A DNA stretch of 64,000 bases from Biformimicrobium ophioploci (GCF_030270605.1 NZ_BSYJ01000002.1:620001-684000); one strand, 5' to 3'. Shown: positions 35,482 to 46,719, numbered from the stretch's first letter. Notes: generated by a model not told the origin, from the letters alone. Numbers and translations are program-made.

Positions 35482-36483
35482 CTATTTCTCGGCCTGTCGC
35501 TTGCGGGACAGTTCCTGCTGTTCCCTGCGATGGGTTTCCTTGGCCTGGCGGCGTTGATTTGCTGCTTCGCGCGCGGCATCGCCAATATGGATCTCGCCAC
35601 GCAGGCGCGCCAGCTGAATCTGCTTCTCGCGCTCCATGAAACGCGCGCGGTCCGCGTCGGAATATTTGTCAAAGCAGCGCGGACAGCTGACGCCCTGCAG
35701 GTACTTTTCTGAGGCCTTGTCTTCTTCTGTAATGGGCAGGCGACAGGCGTTGCACTGGTCGTAGTGGCCGCGCCGCAGGTCGTGGTCCACGGTTACCCGG
35801 TCGTCAAATACGAAACACTCGCCTTCCCACAGGGTTTCCTCCTTTGGCACCTCTTCCAGGTACTTGAGGATGCCGCCCTGCAGGTGGTACACCTCGTCAA
35901 AGCCCTGTTCCTTCAGGTAAGCGGTGGACTTTTCGCAGCGGATGCCGCCGGTGCAGAACATGGCGACTTTCTTGTGCTTCGCCGGGTCCAGGTTTTTCTT
36001 CACGTAATCCGGGAACTCGCGGAAGGTATCGGTCTTGGGGTTGACTGCGTGCTTGAAAGTACCGACCTGGACTTCATAGTCATTGCGTGTGTCTACCAGC
36101 AGGACTTCCGGATCGCTGATCAGCGCATTCCAGTCTTCCGGCTTGACGTAGGTGCCGACCACGCGCTTCGGGTCAATGCCCTCAATACCCATGGTGACAA
36201 TCTCGCGCTTGAACTTGACCTTGCAGCGCTTGAACGGGCGCTGGTCGGTGAAGGATTCCTTGTAGTCGATATCGGCCAGGTTAGGCTGTTGCTGCAGCCA
36301 GGACAGCAGTCCGTCGATGCCCTCGCGGGCGCCGGCTACGGTGCCATTGATGCCTTCTTCAGCCAGCAGCAGGGTGCCGCAGATATTGTGCTGTTCCATG
36401 GTGGCGAGCAGGGGCTCGCGCAGCGCCTCGAAGTTGTCCAGGCGGACGAACTTGTACATGGCGCAAACTACGTATTGCGTCAT
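35482..36483 (-). CDS. trhO: tRNA uridine(34) hydroxylase TrhO (rhodanese family)
   Basis: A 333-residue cytoplasmic protein matching YceA/TrhO, which makes 5-hydroxyuridine at tRNA position 34. An acylphosphatase-like N-terminal part ([17 protein letters not shown]) is followed by a rhodanese domain ([18 protein letters not shown]) with the active-site loop [11 protein letters not shown] (Cys177). A C-terminal zinc-like region follows ([15 protein letters not shown]...[10 protein letters not shown]). The final 45 residues are basic and helical, a common extension. It converges on the PqiA-like gene with nine bases between the ends. Confidence 0.93.
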   Translation of the reverse strand: MTQYVVCAMYKFVRLDNFEALREPLLATMEQHNICGTLLLAEEGINGTVAGAREGIDGLLSWLQQQPNLADIDYKESFTDQRPFKRCKVKFKREIVTMGIEGIDPKRVVGTYVKPEDWNALISDPEVLLVDTRNDYEVQVGTFKHAVNPKTDTFREFPDYVKKNLDPAKHKKVAMFCTGGIRCEKSTAYLKEQGFDEVYHLQGGILKYLEEVPKEETLWEGECFVFDDRVTVDHDLRRGHYDQCNACRLPITEEDKASEKYLQGVSCPRCFDKYSDADRARFMEREKQIQLARLRGEIHIGDAAREAANQRRQAKETHRREQQELSRKRQAEK

Positions 36484-36578
36484 TTCTTTTTCCTCATGCG
36501 TTCCGGAGCGTAAATCCGGGGCAAAAACGAGGCGCCATCATACCGAAGCGGCAGAATGCGGGCCAGTTGCTTTTATGA

Positions 36579-37289
36579 TCAGCGCAGATGCCGGCGGATG
36601 GCTGTGTAGTCGCGTGCGATCTGCTCTGCCGAGAATGACTGGATTCCGGGGGTATCGGTGCCCGGCTTGAATACGGCCTGCAGGGCGCCGTCCGGATTGG
36701 TCAGGAAGATATGCACCCCGTGGCTCACGCGGTAGGGTATTCCCGCCGCGGGAGAGGGCGTGGTCGGATCGGACGGGTTCGGCGTAGATTCCGTTGGCGT
36801 CAGCATTGCCACGATACCGAGCGAACGCTCGAAGCCGAGATGCCTGCCGTCGCCTGACATGCGCAGGCCGATAAAGCCCGGATCGAAATAGGGGACGTAG
36901 AGCGCAAGCTTTGCGCGGGTATCGCGCTGGGGGTCGACGCTGTAAAACAGCACCCGGGTATCGCGCGCGTCAGCCTGCTGCAGGGCTCGCATGGTTTCCG
37001 TCAGCGTGGCGAGGGTGGCAGGGCAAATGTCCGGGCAGTGCGTGTAGCCATAGGCAATCAGGTGCCATGTTCCGCGCAGCTGTTCATTGGAAAAGAGGTC
37101 GCCAGTGTGTGACTCCAGTGTGAACGGTTGCAGGGGCAGCGGGTTCTGGATCAATACACCCTGTATCCTGGGCGGGGCCTCTTTGCCTGAAGGCAATAGC
37201 AGCAGTGCCAGCAGGCCGGACAGCAGGAATGCCGAACAGAGCGAGAGCAATATCGCGGTCCTGGCGTGTCCTCTGGTTCTCTTCAGCAC
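36579..37289 (-). CDS. SCO family copper-insertion protein
   Basis: A 236-residue protein with one N-terminal anchor (about residues 12-33) and a thioredoxin fold. YGYTHCPDICPATL contains the copper-binding CPDIC motif (Cys85 and Cys89), and VSHGVHIFLTNPDG contains the conserved His. SCO proteins deliver copper to the CuA site of cytochrome oxidase subunit II. It is the last gene of the oxidase operon on the minus strand, about 25 bases after subunit IV. An inserted Thr/Pro/Ser-rich loop (ESTPNPSDPTTPSPAAG) is unusual in length. Confidence 0.9.
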   Translation of the reverse strand: MLKRTRGHARTAILLSLCSAFLLSGLLALLLLPSGKEAPPRIQGVLIQNPLPLQPFTLESHTGDLFSNEQLRGTWHLIAYGYTHCPDICPATLATLTETMRALQQADARDTRVLFYSVDPQRDTRAKLALYVPYFDPGFIGLRMSGDGRHLGFERSLGIVAMLTPTESTPNPSDPTTPSPAAGIPYRVSHGVHIFLTNPDGALQAVFKPGTDTPGIQSFSAEQIARDYTAIRRHLR

Positions 37290-37313
37290 AAACGGCTCCT
37301 GCAGTGGGCGGAA

Positions 37314-37634
37314 TCACTCGGACGACAGGAAGCCCAGTCGATTCAAAAACGTGTATTCCCCTTCGATTGCCATCAGCAGGACCAGCAGCGCAATTGCGAT
37401 GGGCGGGATGAACAGTACCAGCTTGAGTGAAAGCCTCTCCCATTTGAGATGCATGAATATCGCCATGATCAGGCCGGCTTTCAGCAGCATCAGGATCACG
37501 ATCAGGGCCCAGCGCAGGTAGCCCTGGACCTGGTAAAAATCCACCATGTAAGACATGGCGCTCAGGACAAAGAGCAGCGCCCATATCTTGAGGTAGAGCC
37601 CGATGGGGTGCTGCTGGTCACTGTCGCTGCGCAT
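37314..37634 (-). CDS. cytochrome c oxidase subunit IV family protein
   Basis: A 106-residue protein with three hydrophobic segments: IGLYLKIWALLFVLSAMSYMVDF, LRWALIVILMLLKAGLIMAIFMHL and LSLKLVLFIPPIAIALLVLLMAI. This is the prokaryotic subunit IV (CoxD/CtaF) pattern, with a conserved MHLKWE. It lies between subunit III and the SCO gene. Confidence 0.85.
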   Translation of the reverse strand: MRSDSDQQHPIGLYLKIWALLFVLSAMSYMVDFYQVQGYLRWALIVILMLLKAGLIMAIFMHLKWERLSLKLVLFIPPIAIALLVLLMAIEGEYTFLNRLGFLSSE

Positions 37635-37655
37635 TTCCCGGATTACCTGTTCCCG

Positions 37656-38330
37656 TTACCAGAGATAAAAGAAGGCGAAGATAAATACCCAGACCAGGTC
37701 TACAAAGTGCCAGTAGAGCCCGGCGATTTCCACGATCGCGTATCCCTTGCGATCGTAATGGCCCCGGCGGACATGGTTCGCAATGATCAAAAGGTAGATC
37801 ACGCCGGCGGAAACATGCAGTCCGTGAAACCCGGTGATCATAAAGAACGACGATCCGAACTGGGGTGCGCCGAACGGGTTGCTCCAGGGCCGCACGCCCT
37901 CACTGATCAACTTGGACCACTCATAAGCCTGCATACCAACGAAAGCGGCGCCGAGCAGGGCGGTTGCAAGCATGAGCTGGGCGGTTCTTTTACGGTTGCC
38001 CCGGTAGCCATAGTTGACCGCCATTGCCATGGTGCCGCTACTGGTGATCAGCACGAAGGTCATGATGGCAATGAGCAGCAGTGGCACATGGACGCCGGAA
38101 ATTGTAAGGGCGAATACCTCACTGGTATTGGGCCATTCCGCCAGACTGCTGATGCGCACTTTCATGTAGCCGATCAGGAAAATGCTGAAGATAAATGTGT
38201 CCCCGAGCAGGAAGATCCACATCATCAGCTTGCCCCACGGCATGGGGAAAGTTTCCTTGTCGGCGGCCCAGTCATTCACCACTCCGGGCAATCCTTGCAA
38301 GGAGTCTGTCTTACCGGTCCGGCTTTTCAT
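37656..38330 (-). CDS. cytochrome c oxidase subunit III
   Basis: A 224-residue heme-copper oxidase subunit III with five hydrophobic segments. MPWGKLMMWIFLLGDTFIFSIFLIGY is the first, GFHGLHVSAGVIYLLIIAN the conserved HGLHV segment, and GLYWHFVDLVWVFIFAFFYLW the closing WHFVDLVW motif. It follows a second subunit III-like gene, so the operon encodes two proteins of this fold. This one is the canonical short form. Confidence 0.9.
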   Translation of the reverse strand: MKSRTGKTDSLQGLPGVVNDWAADKETFPMPWGKLMMWIFLLGDTFIFSIFLIGYMKVRISSLAEWPNTSEVFALTISGVHVPLLLIAIMTFVLITSSGTMAMAVNYGYRGNRKRTAQLMLATALLGAAFVGMQAYEWSKLISEGVRPWSNPFGAPQFGSSFFMITGFHGLHVSAGVIYLLIIANHVRRGHYDRKGYAIVEIAGLYWHFVDLVWVFIFAFFYLW

Positions 38331-38395
38331 CGGATGCCTGCTTCGTCATGGTGCTGCACCGGCTCGGGCACGCTGTGTTTACGGGTAGGGGCATA

Positions 38396-39076
38396 CTAGA
38401 AACCGCAAAGCTGCGCGATGAGCCGGTAGGTCTCCGGGCTGCTGGTCAGTAGCGCAAACAGGGCCAGCCACAGCGCAAAGAGGTAGTGCCAGTAGGTGGC
38501 GCAAAGTGACAGCCCCGGGCCGAGTGAGCGGATAGCGCCGCCGGCCAGAACTTTGCGTGTCACGAGTGTGAGCGCGATCAGTCCGCCCAGCAAATGCACC
38601 CCATGTATTGCGGTATACAGGTAAAAATAGCTGTTTGCCGGGTTGCTGCTGACGAAGTAGCCCAGTGCCACCAGATCGCGCCACACCATCAACTGGCCGA
38701 CCAGGAATAGCGCGGCAGTAAATGTTGCAATTCCCAGCGCCCAGGCGGTGGGCGCTGATCGATCACGTACTGCGGAGTAGGCCGCCACCTGTATGGCGAT
38801 GCTGCTGAGCAACAGGAGCCCGGTGTTGACCCACAACCTGGATGGGTCGGTCAGCGGTTGCCAGGGCGCGCCTGCCAGCGCCTGGAAATCCGCAACCTGT
38901 GATCGCGACAGGAAAGTGATGGTGATCAGCAGGAACAGCACGCTGACAACCGCGAGAAAAAAGCGCAACGCGACACGCGCGGGCGGAGTCTGTGGCATGC
39001 GTTCTATCAACGCCGCGCCGTCAGCGGGCCCGATCTGCTGCCAGGGTTTTTCAGAGATTTTTTCCAGGAATTTCAT
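38396..39076 (-). CDS. second cytochrome c oxidase subunit III-like protein
   Basis: A 226-residue membrane protein related to subunit III: IHGVHLLGGLIAL corresponds to the HGLHV segment and LCATYWHYLFALWLALFALL to the closing WHFVD segment, though with YLFALW. The N-terminal 35 residues are cytosolic and polar. It lies between subunit I and the canonical subunit III and overlaps the subunit I stop by four bases. It may form a second III-type subunit of the complex or help its assembly. Confidence 0.8.
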   Translation of the reverse strand: MKFLEKISEKPWQQIGPADGAALIERMPQTPPARVALRFFLAVVSVLFLLITITFLSRSQVADFQALAGAPWQPLTDPSRLWVNTGLLLLSSIAIQVAAYSAVRDRSAPTAWALGIATFTAALFLVGQLMVWRDLVALGYFVSSNPANSYFYLYTAIHGVHLLGGLIALTLVTRKVLAGGAIRSLGPGLSLCATYWHYLFALWLALFALLTSSPETYRLIAQLCGF

Positions 39077-40899
39077 ACCGTCTTGCTGCTATCGGTTTCG
39101 TCGGGGGACTGGTTCTCCGTGCCCGTGTGCCGCGGCAGGTGATCGGCCGGGGCGAGTGACCGGTCTGCCCATTCGACCTGCTCGGGCGCAACGTTTTGCG
39201 GAATGAAGTCCCACCTTGCGCCCGGTACACTGAAGTCATAGGCCCAGCGATACACCACCGGTAACTTTTCACCCCAGTTGCCGTGTGCCGGGGGATTCTC
39301 CGGAGTCTGCCACTCCAGTGTCGTGCAGCCCCACGGGTTGGGATCCGAAACCTCCCTGCGCTTCAGGCTCAGGAATATATTGGCAATAAAGAACAGCTGA
39401 GCGACACCGACGATGATGGCGGCAACGGTGATGCTCGCATTGAGGCCTGCGGCAGAGTCGGGCAAAAATGCGGTATCACCCATGGCGTAGTAGCGGCGTG
39501 GCACGCCGAGAAAGCCGAGGTAGTGCATCGGCAGGAATACGGCGTAGGCACCGAGGAAGGTGATCCAGAAGTGCCACTTGCCGAGTGCCTCGTTGAAGCG
39601 CAGCCCGGACACCTTGGGGAACCAGTGGTAGACGGCTGCGAAAATCACCAACACCGGAGAAACTCCCATCACCATATGGAAGTGGCCGACAACAAAGTAG
39701 GTATCTGAGAGGGGCAGGTCCACGGCTACATTGCCGAGGAATAGGCCGGTGAGGCCGCCGTGGATAAAGGTGAAGATAAATCCTATCGCGAACAGCATGG
39801 GTACGGTCAGGTGAATGTTGCCCTGCCAGAGCGTCAGCACCCAGTTGTAGACCTTGAGTGCCGTGGGTACCGCGATAATCAGGGTGGTGGTGGCGAAGAA
39901 AAAACCGAAATACGGGTTCATGCCACTCACGTACATGTGGTGCGCCCAAACGATAAAGCTGAGGCCGCCGATAATGACGATGGCCCAGACCATCATCCGG
40001 TAGCCGAAAATATTCTTGCGTGCGTGGGTGGCGATGATGTCGGAGACCAGGCCGAAAGCCGGCAGGGCGACGATATAGACCTCCGGGTGCCCGAAGAACC
40101 AGAACAGGTGCTGGAACAGGACCGGGCTGCCACCGCTGTGCTCAAGCTGCTCGCCCATGGAAATAATGGCGGGCATAAAAAAGCTGCTGCCCAGGAGCTT
40201 GTCGAACAGCATCATGATCGCACTCACCAGCAGGGCCGGAAATGCCAGCAGGCCCAGTACGGTTGCGGTGAAGATGCCCCAGATGGTGAGGGGCATGCGC
40301 ATCAGGGTCATGCCCCGCGTGCGCGCCTGGAGTACGGTGGTGACATAATTCAGGCCACCCATGGTAAACGCAACGATAAATACCGCGAGGGAAACCAGCA
40401 TTAGCACGATGCCCCAGTCGGTACCGGGTGTGCCCGCGAGAATCGCCTGGGGTGGATACAGGGTCCAGCCGGCGCCGGTCGGCCCTCCGGGTACGAAAAA
40501 GCTCGCCAGCAGGATCAGGACAGAAACCAGGTAGAACCAGTAGCTCAGCATATTCAGGAACGGAAAAACCATATCCCTGGTACCGATCATCAGCGGAATC
40601 AGGTAGTTGCCGAATCCACCCAGGAATAAAGCGGTGAGCAGGTACACCACCATGATCATGCCGTGCATGGTCACGAACTGGTAATAGGAACTCGGGTTGA
40701 TGAAGTCGAAACTGCCGGGAAAGCCGAGCTGCAGGCGCATCAGGCCGGACAGGACCACCGCGATCAGGCCGACAAATATGGCAGTGGCGGCATACTGGAT
40801 TGCGATGACCTTATGATCCTGGCTCCAGATGTACTTTGTCAGGAAGCTGCGCGGGTGATGCAGTCCTTCCTGCTGGTCTGCAATCGGTGTGTGGTTCAT
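39073..40899 (-). CDS. ctaD: cytochrome c oxidase subunit I (A1-type aa3)
   Basis: The 608-residue catalytic subunit with 12 or more membrane segments. TMHGM carries a heme a ligand. FFGHPEVY has the CuB His, the D-channel Glu and the cross-linked Tyr. WAHHMYVSGM has two further CuB His ligands, and VVGHFHMVMG the heme a3 and heme a ligands. The D-channel residues (GTRDMVFPFLNMLSYW) and K-channel Lys (AVPTALKVYNW) are present, so this is an A1-type proton pump. Its start overlaps the subunit II stop. The C-terminal 40 residues extend beyond the usual end. Confidence 0.95.
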   Translation of the reverse strand: MNHTPIADQQEGLHHPRSFLTKYIWSQDHKVIAIQYAATAIFVGLIAVVLSGLMRLQLGFPGSFDFINPSSYYQFVTMHGMIMVVYLLTALFLGGFGNYLIPLMIGTRDMVFPFLNMLSYWFYLVSVLILLASFFVPGGPTGAGWTLYPPQAILAGTPGTDWGIVLMLVSLAVFIVAFTMGGLNYVTTVLQARTRGMTLMRMPLTIWGIFTATVLGLLAFPALLVSAIMMLFDKLLGSSFFMPAIISMGEQLEHSGGSPVLFQHLFWFFGHPEVYIVALPAFGLVSDIIATHARKNIFGYRMMVWAIVIIGGLSFIVWAHHMYVSGMNPYFGFFFATTTLIIAVPTALKVYNWVLTLWQGNIHLTVPMLFAIGFIFTFIHGGLTGLFLGNVAVDLPLSDTYFVVGHFHMVMGVSPVLVIFAAVYHWFPKVSGLRFNEALGKWHFWITFLGAYAVFLPMHYLGFLGVPRRYYAMGDTAFLPDSAAGLNASITVAAIIVGVAQLFFIANIFLSLKRREVSDPNPWGCTTLEWQTPENPPAHGNWGEKLPVVYRWAYDFSVPGARWDFIPQNVAPEQVEWADRSLAPADHLPRHTGTENQSPDETDSSKTV

Positions 40900-42272
40900 T
40901 CGTGCACTCCGTCGAGGGAGTTGATATAGGCGAGCACGTCATCGATGGCCTGTTCGTCTGTCAAAATTCTTGCCATGAACAGCATCTCGTGGCCGTAACT
41001 GTCTTTCTGGTGGGTACCACGCAGGCCGGCCTTGAAGTTCAGCAGCTGTTGTTTCAGGTACCAGTCCCGCTGGCCTGCCAGCCTCGGGGAGTTGGTGGCG
41101 AAATTGCCCTCGCCCTGCTGGCCGTGGCAGGCGCCACAGGTGACGTAATAGTGGCGCCCGCGACGGGTGTCACCATGGATTGTGGTCAGCGGTGTGAATT
41201 CCGGCAGCGCACTGAGGTAAGTGGCAACATCCACCACCGCCTGCTGGTCCGGCAGGGTGTTTGCCATGGGGGCCATCTGCTGGCCGAGCTTGTCTTCCGG
41301 GCTGGCGCCGCGGATGCCTTCCCTGAAATAGTGAATCTGGCGCTTCAGGTACCACTCCGACATGCCGGCAAGTCGGGGCGCCTTGAGAGATGGGTTGCCC
41401 TCTCCGTTCGGTCCGTGACAGGCTGCGCAGGTGGCGTAGTGCGCTTGCCCCTTGACGGGGTCACCAGCGGCGATCTGCTGCGACTGTGCGAATGTCGGTT
41501 TACCGGCGAGCCACTGCGTAAACGCCTGTTCGGGCTCGACAATGACCTTGCCGCGCATGGCGAAGTGCGCAATCCCGCATAATTCCTCGCACAGGATTTC
41601 ATATTTGCCCGGTTTTGTGGGGGTGAACCACACAAAACTCTGTAGCCCCGGTACCAGGTCCATCTTGACGCGGAACTGCGGTACGGTGAAATTGTGCAGT
41701 ACATCCTTGGAGCGCAGTAAGGCCTTGAGTGGCTTGCCCTCGGGGAGGTGCAGTTCGTTATCGGACACCAGTATGTCGTCGAGCCCGGCTTCGTCCCGGG
41801 GGTCGATGCCGAAGGGGTTTTTCTCGCTGATAAATTGAGTCGCGACCTTGCCCAGCCTGCCATCCTCGCCCGGAAAGCGGAATGTCCAGTGCCATTGCTG
41901 GCCCAGCACTTCGAATTCGGCGGCATCCTGCGGCGGCCTGACAAATTCAGACCAGACCAGTAGCCCCGGCGCAAGCATGATCGCAACGCCCGCTGCGGTA
42001 ATGATCGTAAGCCAGCCCTCGAGCTTCTTGTTCTCCGGTTCGTAAGCGGCCTTCCGGTCGGGCTGATCGGGGCGTTTGCGGTAACGGTAGATCGCAAAGG
42101 CGAGAAACAGGTTGACCGCAATGAATACGAATCCGGTCACCCAGATTGTGATGTCAACAGTCGTATCAATGGCGTGCCAGTTGGACGCGAGTGGCGTGAA
42201 CCACCAGGGGCTCCAGATATGGAACGCGACGGTTCCGATTACCAGTAAAAGCAGGGTAATGGCGATTCTCAT
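40896..42272 (-). CDS. ctaC: cytochrome c oxidase subunit II with two fused cytochrome c domains
   Basis: A 458-residue protein. Two membrane helices (about 45-65 and 88-108) are followed by a cupredoxin domain with a full CuA site: His193, then CEELCGIAHFAM giving Cys228, Glu230, Cys232, His236 and Met239. Two cytochrome c domains follow, with heme motifs CAACH (282-286) and CGACH (379-383) and later Met-containing segments MAPMANTL and MLFMARIL. Single-heme caa3 fusions are common; two hemes make this a ccaa3-like subunit able to accept electrons directly. It is the first recognised oxidase gene, 15 bases after a small membrane protein gene. Confidence 0.93.
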   Translation of the reverse strand: MRIAITLLLLVIGTVAFHIWSPWWFTPLASNWHAIDTTVDITIWVTGFVFIAVNLFLAFAIYRYRKRPDQPDRKAAYEPENKKLEGWLTIITAAGVAIMLAPGLLVWSEFVRPPQDAAEFEVLGQQWHWTFRFPGEDGRLGKVATQFISEKNPFGIDPRDEAGLDDILVSDNELHLPEGKPLKALLRSKDVLHNFTVPQFRVKMDLVPGLQSFVWFTPTKPGKYEILCEELCGIAHFAMRGKVIVEPEQAFTQWLAGKPTFAQSQQIAAGDPVKGQAHYATCAACHGPNGEGNPSLKAPRLAGMSEWYLKRQIHYFREGIRGASPEDKLGQQMAPMANTLPDQQAVVDVATYLSALPEFTPLTTIHGDTRRGRHYYVTCGACHGQQGEGNFATNSPRLAGQRDWYLKQQLLNFKAGLRGTHQKDSYGHEMLFMARILTDEQAIDDVLAYINSLDGVHE

Positions 42273-42287
42273 GGTGGCGCCAGAATC

Positions 42288-42830
42288 CTAGGTGCAGGTG
42301 ACTCTTTTGAGCCGACAGAGCGGGTTGATGAAATGCGCATCCTCTGCAGCCAGGCGCACACTCGGATGGCGTTCCTGCATCGCCTTTTTTACTTCGCGCT
42401 CCCTGATACCGGGTGTATAGATCAGAATCAGGTGCTTGCCTGCTTCCAGTTCATCATGGAATTCGGTGAGCTTGAAATTTTCGCGGGCAACGCCAAACAG
42501 CCCCCCCTCCCAGATACCGAACAGCGTTGTCACAGCGATAATGGCAATATAAATCTCGAACGGCGGTTGCGAGCCAAATGGCTCGAACAGCATAAGCAGG
42601 CCCACAATCGAGAGAGCTACCCAAAGCCCCAGGGAGGCGCCTAGCAGGGCGGTGCACGCCAGCTCCAGGGTTTCGATATAGCTGCTGCTGCCGATCTTTT
42701 GCTGGCTAAGGCCGGATTCCTTCTTGCCGATGACGTTGAGTAGCAGGTCATCCATACCGGTTATGCACAGGTCATCGGCGACGCGTTTGCTATCCTCGGG
42801 CGTCGGGGCAACATAGTAGATGCACTTCAT
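42288..42830 (-). CDS. two-helix membrane protein of unknown function, upstream of the oxidase operon
   Basis: A 180-residue protein starting MKCIYYVAPTPEDSKRVADDL after an AAGGAG ribosome-binding site. ATG 42833 is directly adjacent and equally possible. Cytosolic segments flank two hydrophobic helices, about residues 58-85 and 92-115. The second ends in a glycine-rich IWEGGLFGVARENFKL, similar to the glycine-zipper part of the DUF1269 or stress-protein 17M families. I do not assign a family. Its stop is 15 bases before oxidase subunit II on the same strand, so it may be cotranscribed with it. Confidence 0.65.
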   Translation of the reverse strand: MKCIYYVAPTPEDSKRVADDLCITGMDDLLLNVIGKKESGLSQQKIGSSSYIETLELACTALLGASLGLWVALSIVGLLMLFEPFGSQPPFEIYIAIIAVTTLFGIWEGGLFGVARENFKLTEFHDELEAGKHLILIYTPGIREREVKKAMQERHPSVRLAAEDAHFINPLCRLKRVTCT

Positions 42831-43092
42831 CATTATTCTCCTTGTTACGCTGCCGTGCGTTTCGACACGGTGCTGCCAGGCCTGCCGGTTGCCCACAGAG
42901 AAACTGATAACTGCACTGTCAGGGGTTAGTGACGGAAAGTGGCTCATTCAATCAATAGCATAATTGTGGCCCGTTGCAGGGAGCTTCGGGCCGAGAGGGA
43001 AAGGGAAAACAAGCTGCCGCCAGAAACGCGCGGTTTTGTGATGGCATACGCCAGTGAGGGAAACGCTGGTACCAGCCGAGGCCAGTTTGCGC

Positions 43093-43977
43093 TCAGCTAC
43101 CCAGCCTGTGCTCGATCAACCTGGTGAAGGCCGCTGCGGCGCTGGACAGAGCGGAGAACTGCCTCGCAACAATGCCGACGGATTTTTCGATGACGGGCTC
43201 TGCCACCGGAATACAGCGCAGCCCGAGCAGTTCCATTTGCTCGCGGCACAGGTTGGGTACCACACTGATTCCGAGGCGTTTGGCCACCAGTTCACCGATC
43301 GTGCTGAGCTGGCCGGCTTCGCACACATGCCTCAGCTGGCGTGCACCCGCGGCCTGTTCCGTCCATCGCCGCACGGCAGAGCCGCGATTCATGGCGACGA
43401 AGGGCTGCCCGGCAATATGCTGCCATTCGACCTTGGTCCGTTTTTCCAGCGGGTGCGTCGCAGGTACGATAGCCACAAACCGGTCTGTGAACAGCGGGCG
43501 GAACTCCATGCCGCGCAAGTCGTCGGGGCGGAAAGTGATTCCCACCTCGGCGGTGCCGGCAGCCACGGCCTCCAGGGTCCGCTCCATGACTATATCCTGA
43601 ACCACGAAGTTGATGTTCGGGTGGTCCGAGTGGAAGGCTTGCAGCAGCGCAGGCAGCTGGTTCTGGGCGAAGGAGGGCATCGCGGCGATGCTGAGGTTGC
43701 CCTGATGCAGGGAGAACTGTTCACGCGCGTTGTCGAAAGTGCGGTCCCAGTTCAGCAACAGCTGTTCCGACTGGCGCAGGAAGTGCTGGCCCTCGGGTGT
43801 CAGCTGCATCTGGCGATTCTCGCGGGTAAAGAGGGCGCCACCCAGCTGCTCCTCCAGGTTGCGGATGGCAATGGACAGTGCGGCCTGGGTGATATGCAGC
43901 TGTGCGCTGGCGCTGGACAGGTTGCCGCTCCGCGCCACGGCCACGAAGGCGCGCAGTTGTTTGAGGGTCGCGCTCAT
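43093..43977 (-). CDS. LysR family transcriptional regulator
   Basis: A 294-residue LTTR. The N-terminal winged helix is LKQLRAFVAVARSGNLSSASAQLHITQAALSIAIRNLEEQLGGALFTR, followed by a two-lobed effector-binding domain (LSIAAMPSFAQNQLPALL...GELVAKRLGISVVPNL). It diverges from acetoacetyl-CoA synthetase, with an inverted repeat in the shared interval, so it probably controls that gene and itself. The effector may be acetoacetate or a related acid, but that is only inferred from the neighbour. Confidence 0.92.
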   Translation of the reverse strand: MSATLKQLRAFVAVARSGNLSSASAQLHITQAALSIAIRNLEEQLGGALFTRENRQMQLTPEGQHFLRQSEQLLLNWDRTFDNAREQFSLHQGNLSIAAMPSFAQNQLPALLQAFHSDHPNINFVVQDIVMERTLEAVAAGTAEVGITFRPDDLRGMEFRPLFTDRFVAIVPATHPLEKRTKVEWQHIAGQPFVAMNRGSAVRRWTEQAAGARQLRHVCEAGQLSTIGELVAKRLGISVVPNLCREQMELLGLRCIPVAEPVIEKSVGIVARQFSALSSAAAAFTRLIEHRLGS

Positions 43978-43999
43978 AGGGCAACAGTGCCGATCGCTT

Positions 44000-44022
44000 G
44001 TTAAGGTTAAGTAAAGTTTAAC
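44000..44022. promoter_or_regulatory. probable LysR-regulator operator in the divergent promoter region
   Basis: GTTAA (44006-44010) and TTAAC (44018-44022) form an exact inverted repeat around seven bases. A second GTTAA stands at 44000-44004. The block is 22 bases from the regulator start and is followed by an AT-rich tract (44025-44052), the usual position for an LTTR recognition site. Confidence 0.55.
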
Positions 44023-44166
44023 AAATATAAAAAATATTAAAATTAATTTATATCTGGTTTGGGGGCATTATCTGGACTGCTCCGGGGTTGCCCCGGTCCG
44101 GTCGTCCCCGCGCCGGCGCAACCGATTACAACAATAACCGGATATCACTGATAAGAAGGTAAGCCC

Positions 44167-46146
<1,980 letters not shown>

Positions 46147-46150
46147 CCCG

Positions 46151-46178
46151 AACCGGGTAACCGACCACTTGCCCGGTT
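46151..46178. terminator. possible hairpin after the acetoacetyl-CoA synthetase gene
   Basis: AACCGGG (46151-46157) and CCCGGTT (46172-46178) are exact reverse complements with a 14-base loop, just after the TAA at 46144-46146. There is no clear T-run, so termination is uncertain. Confidence 0.35.
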
Positions 46179-46238
46179 GCTGGCGGCGCTATTTACCGGC
46201 GCCGCCGTCGGGCAATTTTGCTTTTTGCAGGGACGCAT

Positions 46239-46601
46239 ATGGTTACCTATCTCTACTGGCTTCTGGTTCTGTTTCTTACCGCCGGCGTGGCTTTTGCCGG
46301 CTTTCGCTTCGGTACCGCAAAAATCGGCCTGCTGGCCGCAGCGCTTGTATTCCTCGTGGGCTTTATCGCCTATCACTTCCACTACCAGCAGCTGTTCGTC
46401 AAACGTTATGGCGGCGTAATGACGATCAGCGTGCCTTCCGGGCAGCGCCATATCGCCTCCACCTGGAAGGATGACCATCTCTGGGTTGAAAACTACGATC
46501 CCGCAACCAACCAGTGTATTTTCAGTGAGTACTCCAAGGGGAACCTGCTGGAGGGTAAGGTGGTCATAAAAAACTGTAACCCGTTGATGCCCAACCAGTA
46601 A
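46239..46601 (+). CDS. small membrane-anchored protein of unknown function
   Basis: A 120-residue protein starting at ATG 46239 after AGGGA. It has two N-terminal hydrophobic segments, about residues 3-22 and 27-46. A soluble part follows: YGGVMTISVPSGQRHIASTWKDDHLWVENYDPATNQCIFSEYSKGNLLEGKVVIKNC, with two cysteines that might pair. I do not recognise the family. It lies between acetoacetyl-CoA synthetase and tamA on the same strand. Confidence 0.6.
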   Translation: MVTYLYWLLVLFLTAGVAFAGFRFGTAKIGLLAAALVFLVGFIAYHFHYQQLFVKRYGGVMTISVPSGQRHIASTWKDDHLWVENYDPATNQCIFSEYSKGNLLEGKVVIKNCNPLMPNQ

Positions 46602-46719
46602 CGGCCGGCGAACCTGCTCCGGCGTTACTGCTGGAGACGGCTGTCCCACATCCATTGCGCTATGATTATGGCGTCTGCATGCGCCTGCTGGCGCAGAATA
46701 GAGGGCTGTTCGCCGCCAA

